Source: Anaerolineae bacterium (GTDB taxonomy: Bacteria; Chloroflexota; Anaerolineae; B4-G1). From it: 10,369 nt of DNA. The position numbers and the translations under genes were made by a program. Below are positions 1-4,517 of the stretch, piece after piece. Every line of letters begins with the position of its first letter. The stretch's first letter is position 1. Under the pieces are notes generated by a model. That model saw nothing but the letters and a program-made list of their open reading frames with translations. It did not search any database and was not told where the DNA came from. The DNA lies in contig JADHWW010000073.1 of NCBI GenBank assembly GCA_016783285.1, positions 1-10,369 of the forward strand, in the 5' to 3' direction.

Positions 1-840
1 GGATCCACCTTCGTCGAACACACCGTCCAGGTGGGCGACACCTTGCTGGATCTGGCTACGGCTTATGACGTACCCATGGCCGCGATCCAACTCCAGAACG
101 AGATGGGCGACTCGACCGTCGTGCAGGTAGGACAGGTGCTCTCCATCCCCCCGCGAGTCGGTTGGGAGGGCGCCTCGCGCTTCTGGGTCGTACACGTCGT
201 GAAAGCGGGCGAGACGCTGGTCGGCATCGCCCGCACCTACGGCCTGAAAGCAGCATACCTCGAGGCCGTCAACGGGCTGACCGACGCCGACCTGATTGTG
301 GTTGGCCAGGAACTGATACTGCCGCTGGACGGCCCCGCCGTGGCGCGTGTGCCCACCGCCATTCCCACCCACCCGCCCACACCCCCACCCCCACCCGCCC
401 ACACCTCCACACTCCCACACTCCCACACTCCTCCCCCCGCCGACATCGCCGCCTGGCCCCACGAGACGGTGCGCATCATCAACGAGGTGCGTGCCACGCA
501 CGGCCTGGGACCGCTGGCCTACAACGAGACACTGGCGCGGGCGGCCCAGGCTCACGCCAACGACTGCGCCCAGCGTGGCTGGTGCAGCCATACCGGCTCC
601 GACGGCTCCAACATCAAGACCCGCATCATCCGTGCGGGCTACGACCCCGCCAGTTGGGCGGAATGTTGGGCACAGCGCCAGACCCCCCAGGGCGCGGTGG
701 ATATCTGGATGGACGAGGTGCCGCCCAACGACCCGCACCGGCGCACGCTGCTCGCCACCCATCTTTACGAAATCGGCATGGGCGTGGCCCAGACCAATTG
801 GGGCTATTATTTTATCGCCGATTTTGGCCGGCCGCGCTAG
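1..840 (+). CDS. Secreted LysM-LysM-CAP (SCP/YkwD-like) protein, 5' truncated
   Basis: The frame is open from base 1, and the first LysM motif (HTVQVGDTLLDLA) is already under way there, so the gene starts upstream; the GTG at 31 lies inside that domain and is not the start. 279 codons are visible. LysM 1 covers about residues 5-50 and LysM 2 about 62-108 (VVKAGETLVGIA); LysM domains bind peptidoglycan or chitin. A proline/threonine/histidine-rich linker follows (about 112-152), encoded by C-rich low-complexity DNA with short tandem repeats. A CAP domain fills about 155-279: a WCSHTG segment carries the first conserved His, an NDPHRR segment the second, and YEIGMGVA and YYFIADFG are typical of bacterial YkwD proteins. 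The usual GEN motif reads AEC, keeping the Glu. Extra cysteines suggest a disulfide and an extracellular place. The molecular activity of bacterial CAP domains is poorly known. Architecture confident; role inferred. Confidence 0.9.
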   Translation, partial: GSTFVEHTVQVGDTLLDLATAYDVPMAAIQLQNEMGDSTVVQVGQVLSIPPRVGWEGASRFWVVHVVKAGETLVGIARTYGLKAAYLEAVNGLTDADLIVVGQELILPLDGPAVARVPTAIPTHPPTPPPPPAHTSTLPHSHTPPPADIAAWPHETVRIINEVRATHGLGPLAYNETLARAAQAHANDCAQRGWCSHTGSDGSNIKTRIIRAGYDPASWAECWAQRQTPQGAVDIWMDEVPPNDPHRRTLLATHLYEIGMGVAQTNWGYYFIADFGRPR

Positions 841-860
841 GTGTGCTCAAAGCACACTTT
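841..860 (+). terminator. Short hairpin after the LysM-CAP gene, possible terminator
   Basis: GTGTGCT (841-847) pairs perfectly with AGCACAC (851-857) across a 3-nt CAA loop, directly after the TAG stop at 838-840, and is followed by TTT. The stem is short and the T-run is only three bases, so it would be a weak intrinsic terminator, or simply a transcript-end hairpin. Confidence 0.4.
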
Positions 861-939
861 GCGAAGGAAGAACACGGTGTATCTTCTGGCAATGTAGTGG
901 GGAGGAAGGGCCGTTTCCTATTCGTTCGGGGTTTCCTAC

Positions 940-968
940 TTGCATTAGATACCCCTCTGTGGTATAAT
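940..968 (+). promoter_or_regulatory. Sigma-70-type promoter at the left end of the IS element
   Basis: TTGCAT (940-945) and a perfect TATAAT (963-968) are separated by 17 bp. The expected transcription start (about 974-977) falls on the ATG of the tnpA remnant at 975, so the transcript would be leaderless or nearly so. The -10 box overlaps the left-end hairpin arm GGTAT (961-965). Confidence 0.65.
949..965 (+). repeat. Probable left-end subterminal hairpin of the IS element
   Basis: ATACC (949-953) pairs with GGTAT (961-965) over a 7-nt loop. IS200/IS605 TnpA proteins recognise such short imperfect hairpins in single-stranded ends. The position just before tnpA fits, but a 5-bp stem is small and this has not been compared with other copies. 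Confidence 0.4.
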
Positions 969-974
969 GCCGGT

Positions 975-1110
975 ATGCGAACAAACGTTCCACTCAAGTC
1001 CAACCGAAACGTCGTCTACTCCTGCAAGTACCACGTCGTTCGTCGCCACTATAGGCGGCGCTCCGCTTGCAGCCGTCAAGCGGTACATTGAGCAGCAAAA
1101 AGGACGATAG
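975..1110 (+). pseudogene. tnpA: tnpA remnant (IS200-type Y1 transposase) with the middle deleted
   Basis: Codons from ATG 975 to 1040 give a typical IS200 TnpA start, with SNRNVVYSCKYHVV near the front. In another frame, 1042-1110 gives a typical TnpA end, VATIGGAPLAAVKRYIEQQ followed by KGR and a TAG stop. The join is at about 1041. A normal TnpA is roughly 130-155 aa, so about 90-100 central codons are gone, with a frame change at the junction. The lost part would hold the HUH motif and the catalytic tyrosine, so no active transposase can be made. Read straight through, the first frame yields a 38-residue peptide ending at TGA 1089-1091. The TAG at 1108-1110 abuts the tnpB ATG, the usual tight tnpA-tnpB spacing. 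Confidence 0.85.
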
Positions 1111-2652
1111 ATGACAGACACCTTCATCGCCGAGATCCCCCTTCAGGTGACTCACTCCCAGGAGAAGCGACTGCTGGCCCGGCTGGAAGCCACCCGCCAG
1201 GTCTATAACGCCTGCCTGGGCGAGAGCCTCAAACGTCTCAATCTGTTGCGCCAGTCGAAGGCATACCAGATCGCGCACGAGACGCCCAAGGGCAGGACCC
1301 GCACTCGCGCCTTTCGGGAAGCTAACACCACCGTCGGCTTCCGCGAGTACGACCTGCACGCCTTCGCCAAACAGTTCAACCACTGCTGGATCGGTCAGCA
1401 CCTCGACATCAACACCATCCAGAAACTCGCCACCCGCGCTTTCAAAGCCGTTCAGCAGTACGCTTTCGGCAAACGCGGGCGCCCCCGCTTCAAGGGCCGC
1501 AACCAGATGGATACCGTCGAAGGCAAGTCGAACGCGAGCGGCATCCGCTGGCGCACCGACCGCATCGAGTGGCTGGGCCTGGAACTGGAAGCCATCATTG
1601 ATCCAGATGACCCAGTTATGACCCACGGCCTGAGCAGCCGCGTCAAGTACGTGCGTATCGTGCGCCGCAAACTGAACGCCCGCAACCGCTTCTACGTTCA
1701 ACTAGCCTGCGAGGGCCAGCCTTACCAAAAGCCCCAGAACGGGATAGGCACAGGCGTGGTCGGCCTCGATCTCGGCCCCTCCACCATCGCCGCCGTGAGC
1801 GAACGGGACGCTTTCCTGGAGCAGTTCTGTGCCGAACTGGAACCGTGCCAGAAGGTGATTCGTCGCCTGCAGCGCAAAATAGACCGCCAGCGCCGGGCCA
1901 ACAACCCCCACAACTACAACCCCGACGGGACCATCAAGCCCGGCCCCAAAGTCTGGCGCAAGTCGGGACGCCAGCGCCGGACCGAGACCAAACTGGCCGA
2001 GTTGTACCGTAAACGAGCCGCCCACCGCAAGAGCCTGCACGGACGGATGGTCAACCGCGTCTTGCGGATGGGCGACACTGTTCAGTTGGAAAAGTTGTCC
2101 TATTGGGCCTTCCAACGTTGCTTTGGCAAGTCAGTCGGGATGCGTGCGCCCGGAACGTTCGTCAGACACCTGAAGCGCAAGGCTGAGAGCGCCGGCGCTT
2201 TGGTCGTCGAGTTCCCCACCCGCACCACCCGCCTGAGCCAGGTGTGCCACAACTGCGGGACGGTGACAAAAAAGCCCCTCTCTCGCCGGTGGCACGTGTG
2301 CGACTGCGGGATCGTGGCCCAACGTGATTTGTATTCTGCCTTTCTCGCCTCGTGCGTGGAAGGAGAACGGCTCGACGCGGGCCGCGCGCGTGTCGCGTGG
2401 CCGGGTGTGGACGCGCTCCTCCAGGCGGCGTTGAGTCAGATAGTCCAACCGGCGAATGGACGGCCTCTGCCATCCAGCTTTGGGCTGAGAAGGAAAACAG
2501 GCCGGAGACAGAGCCGGTCGCCTGTGAAAGCCGGCGTGAACGCAGTTGAGACTCGCGATGTTGTACCCTCCGTTTTCTTTCAGACGGCAGGAGAGAGCTC
2601 GAGAAAGACTGCCGGATCGCCAGAACCCCCTGGATTTATCTATGGGGAGTAG
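1111..2652 (+). CDS. tnpB: TnpB, RNA-guided RuvC-like nuclease of the IS605 group
   Basis: 513 aa. TnpB proteins are OMEGA-RNA-guided DNA nucleases, ancestors of Cas12, that help their IS persist by cutting empty donor sites. The N-terminal helical part (about 1-130) ends in the basic KRGRPRFKGRN segment typical of TnpB. RuvC motif I is GLDLG (D220), motif II is QLEKLSYWAF (E327) and motif III is QRDLYSA (D406), so all three catalytic acids are present. A zinc finger sits between motifs II and III: CHNC (379-382) and CDC (397-399). About 100 residues follow motif III, ending in SPEPPGFIYGE; this tail is encoded by DNA that probably also forms the guide-RNA scaffold and right end. The start directly abuts the tnpA TAG, with AAAGGA as a ribosome-binding site. 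No frameshift or internal stop, so probably functional. Confidence 0.92.
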   Translation: MTDTFIAEIPLQVTHSQEKRLLARLEATRQVYNACLGESLKRLNLLRQSKAYQIAHETPKGRTRTRAFREANTTVGFREYDLHAFAKQFNHCWIGQHLDINTIQKLATRAFKAVQQYAFGKRGRPRFKGRNQMDTVEGKSNASGIRWRTDRIEWLGLELEAIIDPDDPVMTHGLSSRVKYVRIVRRKLNARNRFYVQLACEGQPYQKPQNGIGTGVVGLDLGPSTIAAVSERDAFLEQFCAELEPCQKVIRRLQRKIDRQRRANNPHNYNPDGTIKPGPKVWRKSGRQRRTETKLAELYRKRAAHRKSLHGRMVNRVLRMGDTVQLEKLSYWAFQRCFGKSVGMRAPGTFVRHLKRKAESAGALVVEFPTRTTRLSQVCHNCGTVTKKPLSRRWHVCDCGIVAQRDLYSAFLASCVEGERLDAGRARVAWPGVDALLQAALSQIVQPANGRPLPSSFGLRRKTGRRQSRSPVKAGVNAVETRDVVPSVFFQTAGESSRKTAGSPEPPGFIYGE

Positions 2653-2676
2653 TCAGGTAAGCAACAGGGCCAAATC
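2500..2676 (+). ncRNA. Candidate OMEGA (reRNA) scaffold and guide at the right end
   Basis: In TnpB systems the guide RNA comes from the 3' end of tnpB through the right end, and the guide is the flanking host DNA just beyond the element. Here the tnpB tail runs into the right-end hairpin (2627-2647) and GTCAG (2652-2656). If the element ends at 2656, the guide starts with GTAAGCAACAGGGCC at 2657. The 5' limit given is arbitrary, and the RNA itself is predicted by analogy only. Confidence 0.35.
2627..2647 (+). repeat. Right-end hairpin of the IS element
   Basis: CCCC (2627-2630) pairs with GGGG (2644-2647), T2631 with A2642, and GGAT (2632-2635) with ATCT (2638-2641, one G-T wobble). The loop is TT and a single T2643 is bulged. 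The bulged stem just before the end is typical of IS200/IS605 right ends. It overlaps the last codons of tnpB (stop 2650-2652). Confidence 0.6.
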
Positions 2677-2687
2677 TGTCAGCGACC

Positions 2688-2788
2688 GTATCTTTTCAAT
2701 ATTTGGGGGCAATCATTCAGACCTTCGAGGTTTGGGCAGAGCGTATGGCTTGGAAAATCTATGGGGAATAGTCAGTTTGAAAAGATAC
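2688..2788. repeat. 12-bp perfect inverted repeat enclosing 77 bp
   Basis: GTATCTTTTCAA (2688-2699) is the exact reverse complement of TTGAAAAGATAC (2777-2788). The right arm starts one base beyond the stop codon (2790-2792) of the last operon gene, so in the operon transcript it could form a long-range stem near the 3' end. It could also be the terminal repeats of a 101-bp mini-element; I see no clear target duplication. There is no U-tract that would make it an ordinary intrinsic terminator. Confidence 0.5.
2757..2775 (+). repeat. Second copy of the IS right-end sequence
   Basis: ATCTATGGGGAATAGTCAG differs at one position from the right-end sequence at 2638-2656, 119 bp upstream. The CCCC left arm of the hairpin is missing here, so only the 3' half of an end remains. 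It lies inside the 12-bp inverted repeat and directly before its right arm. Likely a scrap of an older related element or of an earlier insertion event. Confidence 0.6.
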
Positions 2789-2789
2789 C

Positions 2790-3614
2790 TCAAACCAGCC
2801 CTTGCGTGCGGTAATCGTAGACCTCGCTGATGCTGCTGACCAGATCGTTCAACCGGCTGACCTGTTCCTGGATGTCGGCCTGCAAGCGCTCAGACCGGCT
2901 ACTATCCACGTCTTGAGCGTCAATCAACTGCACCTGGCCATAGACCGTGGCCAGGGCAGTCAGGCTTTGTTCCAGTTGCAACTCGGCCTGCTTCATGCGG
3001 GCGTCCAGGGCGCGCAGCGTCTGCCATTGTTTGCCCTTGCTTTCCAGCACCTCGTCCAACTCTTGCTGGACGGACAGGTCGCCTTCTCGCCTGCGCCGGG
3101 CGGCGAGCGATTCGATCTCCTGCGGCACCCTCTCCCGATCCCGGGCCAGCAGCGCATCCCCCCGATAAGTGTCCAGCCGTAGGGCCAGCCGGTAAATGTT
3201 GCCGGTCCAGTTACTCAGTTGGTTGGCGGTATCTTCCAAGCGGTCTCGCAACACGCCTGCCCGCTGCCCGCGTACCTGGGCCTCGATGTGACGCTGGTAT
3301 TCCAACGCAGTTTCCACATCTTCGCGCAAGTCCTGATCCCTGATCCAGCGCGGGTCAAATTGCTCCTGGAAAAGTTCCTGCAATATCCTGGCGTTGGTCT
3401 CGGCATCGGTCAGGCTAGAGCGGACGATGGCAGCCAGCCCCAACAGGCCCAAGAGCGGCCAGCCCCACACCGGCCACCACGAGAAAGGATGGGGAAACAG
3501 CGCCGTGAGCAGGATCGTGCCAGCCAGAACCACCGCACTCTCCCAACGGAAGAAGGCGTATTGCAGGATGGCGCTTTGGGCTTTCTTCTGTAATTCAGAG
3601 CGAATTGTGGACAT
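2790..3614 (-). CDS. Two-TM membrane protein with long cytoplasmic coiled coil, PspA neighbour
   Basis: 274 aa, not assigned to a named family by eye. Two hydrophobic helices lie near the N-terminus (about 27-40 and 48-64), with a Trp/Pro-rich turn (PHPFSWWPVWGWP) between them. About 200 hydrophilic, charged residues follow; the stretch from about 150 to 265 is rich in Glu, Gln, Leu and Arg and looks coiled-coil. Both ends would probably face the cytoplasm. It is the last gene of the minus-strand operon, 92 bp after pspA. The layout recalls XpaC-like proteins (N-terminal TM pair plus coiled coil) found near PspA/TelA/VWA genes in Firmicutes, but I cannot show homology. An adaptor between membrane and PspA is a guess from context. 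No good Shine-Dalgarno precedes the ATG; the frame is open further upstream but offers no better start. Confidence 0.75.
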   Translation of the reverse strand: MSTIRSELQKKAQSAILQYAFFRWESAVVLAGTILLTALFPHPFSWWPVWGWPLLGLLGLAAIVRSSLTDAETNARILQELFQEQFDPRWIRDQDLREDVETALEYQRHIEAQVRGQRAGVLRDRLEDTANQLSNWTGNIYRLALRLDTYRGDALLARDRERVPQEIESLAARRRREGDLSVQQELDEVLESKGKQWQTLRALDARMKQAELQLEQSLTALATVYGQVQLIDAQDVDSSRSERLQADIQEQVSRLNDLVSSISEVYDYRTQGLV

Positions 3615-3655
3615 AAGGAATCTGACAGAGAGATGGGGAAAAGGTAGGACAAGGG

Positions 3656-3682
3656 GAGGGGGTGACTAAAAATCTCCCCCTC
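3656..3682. other. G/C-tract inverted repeat between pspA and the last gene
   Basis: GAGGGGG (3656-3662) pairs with CCCCCTC (3676-3682) over a 13-nt loop, within a 92-bp gap made largely of purine and pyrimidine tracts. On the operon strand no T-run follows, so it is more likely an mRNA hairpin (stability or partial polarity) than a terminator. Confidence 0.3.
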
Positions 3683-3706
3683 TCCCTGTCTCCTCGTCTC
3701 TTGCGG

Positions 3707-4387
3707 CTATTCGCCTAATCCGAGTTTCTTCTTACGCTCGGCCAGTTGGGCGTCAATGACGCTGCGGTCCAGCACCTCGTCTATCTGTTCGTCGAGGCTG
3801 GCGGCCCGTATTTCGGTGGCGGTGGTGGCTTTGTCGAGCCGGGCATAGATGCCTTGAGCGAGACGGCCAATGTCGGCGTCGCCAGAGCCCATCAGGTCGT
3901 CCAGACCCTTCATGGCCTTGACAGCGACCTCCTTGCTCTTGGCCAACTCCAAAAGCGCCTCGAGTTCCTCGCGCTGCTGCTTCATCGTCGCCAGGCGCGC
4001 CTCCAGTTTGACCTTGGCCTCCAACAACTGCTGGTACTCGGCTTCCAGACGAACGAGTTGCTCCTGGTACGTCTCAACCAGCCGCCGGGTGCTGTTGAGT
4101 TTGCTCTGGGTAGCCGTGGCCGCCGCTTCGTTGCCCTCCGTGAGGAAAGCGTCAACCGCCCGGTCCAATTCGTTCTCTTTCTGCTCATAGTCAATCAGTT
4201 TGCGCTTGATGGACTTTGTCTCGCCGCCCACCGTGGCTGCGGCGTCTTCCAGGTTCTCCAGGTGATCCTCCACCTGGCGGATGTACTGGTCAATCACAGC
4301 CATACTGTTGCTCTTTAGCGCCTGATCCACCAGTGCGTGCAGATTTGCCGAGATCAACGTCGAGACTTTTTGCAAAAGTGTTGCCAT
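3707..4387 (-). CDS. pspA: PspA/IM30-family membrane-repair protein
   Basis: 226 aa, the usual length of PspA (about 220-230). The PspA/IM30/Vipp1 family is the bacterial ESCRT-III-like branch; it polymerises on the inner face of the plasma membrane to protect and remodel it under envelope stress. The protein is almost wholly helical: an amphipathic N-terminal helix (MATLLQKVSTLISANLHALV), the conserved MAVIDQYIRQVEDHL stretch, then a long coiled-coil hairpin (about 45-165) and a C-terminal part ending in KKKLGLGE. The typical PspA start LISANLHALVDQA is clear. The ATG has AGGAGG (4397-4402) upstream. No pspF or pspBC partner is present; it lies between the substrate-binding/VWA gene and the two-TM coiled-coil gene, so regulation and partners probably differ from the E. 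coli system. Confidence 0.93.
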   Translation of the reverse strand: MATLLQKVSTLISANLHALVDQALKSNSMAVIDQYIRQVEDHLENLEDAAATVGGETKSIKRKLIDYEQKENELDRAVDAFLTEGNEAAATATQSKLNSTRRLVETYQEQLVRLEAEYQQLLEAKVKLEARLATMKQQREELEALLELAKSKEVAVKAMKGLDDLMGSGDADIGRLAQGIYARLDKATTATEIRAASLDEQIDEVLDRSVIDAQLAERKKKLGLGE

Positions 4388-4390
4388 TTT

Positions 4391-4474
4391 TCAGTGCCTC
4401 CTTTGTTCTAGTTTATGATCTTCCCACGTGAAACGTGAGGCGTGAAACGTGATGATTTCACGCCGTATGCTCAT
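4391..4474 (-). CDS. Possible 27-codon ORF directly before pspA
   Basis: ATG at 4474-4472 has a strong Shine-Dalgarno (AGGAG at 4482-4486, 7-nt spacing) and reads MSIRREIITFHASRFTWEDH before ending at TGA 4393-4391. That stop is 3 bases upstream of the pspA ATG and in the same frame, and the ORF runs through the pspA Shine-Dalgarno, an arrangement that would couple translation. Much of it is made of the CGTGAAACGTGA repeats, so it may be accidental. No homology is recognised. Confidence 0.3.
   Translation of the reverse strand: MSIRREIITFHASRFTWEDHKLEQRRH
4427..4452. repeat. Two direct copies of CGTGAAACGTGA upstream of pspA
   Basis: Identical 12-mers at 4427-4438 and 4441-4452. A third copy is at 9677-9688, at the start of the operon transcript; copies two and three share 14 bp (CGTGAAACGTGATG). 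Copy one is part of CACGT-GAA-ACGTG, a near-palindrome typical of a dimer binding site. Could be an operator or a dispersed intergenic repeat. Confidence 0.55.
4439..4464. other. 9-bp perfect hairpin in the VWA-pspA gap
   Basis: GGCGTGAAA (4439-4447) pairs with TTTCACGCC (4456-4464) over an 8-nt loop. No T-run follows on the operon strand, so a terminator is unlikely. It may set relative pspA expression by mRNA stability or by processing between the two genes. Confidence 0.45.
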
Positions 4475-4517
4475 AGGCTCCCTCCTCTATTCATCTGCTA
4501 CTCAGTTGCTCACCTAC

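Larger units (their letters stand above)
930..2656 (+). mobile_element. IS200/IS605-family element with decayed tnpA and intact tnpB
   Basis: The order promoter, tnpA remnant, tnpB, right-end hairpin, all on one strand, is that of an IS605-group element. It has no inverted terminal repeats, and subterminal hairpins are visible at 949-965 and 2627-2647. The limits are estimates: the left limit is set just before the promoter/hairpin block, the right limit at the GTCAG following the hairpin. Because tnpA lacks its catalytic core, the element should not move on its own but might be mobilised by a related TnpA elsewhere in the genome. Confidence 0.75.

Noticed and set aside
355..435. CRISPR-like or satellite repeat in the LysM-CAP gene
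   Set aside because: The C-rich short repeats are in frame and encode a Pro/Thr/His linker; there are no spacers or fixed repeat units.
162..1091. 309-codon plus-strand frame crossing from the LysM-CAP gene into the IS element
   Set aside because: It is an out-of-frame reading of the LysM-CAP gene; only its last codons, from ATG 975, are meaningful, as the tnpA start.
994..1701. 235-codon minus-strand frame in the IS element
   Set aside because: It is antisense to tnpB and the tnpA remnant, whose products have conserved motifs; no start signal.
3630..3690. G-quadruplex in the pspA downstream gap
   Set aside because: Only two adjacent runs of four or more G plus one distant run; a stable four-run motif is not evident.
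4394..4430. Internal pspA promoter on the minus strand (TCACGT, 17 bp, TAAACT)
   Set aside because: Both boxes match the consensus poorly, and the -35 is simply part of the CGTGAAACGTGA repeat.
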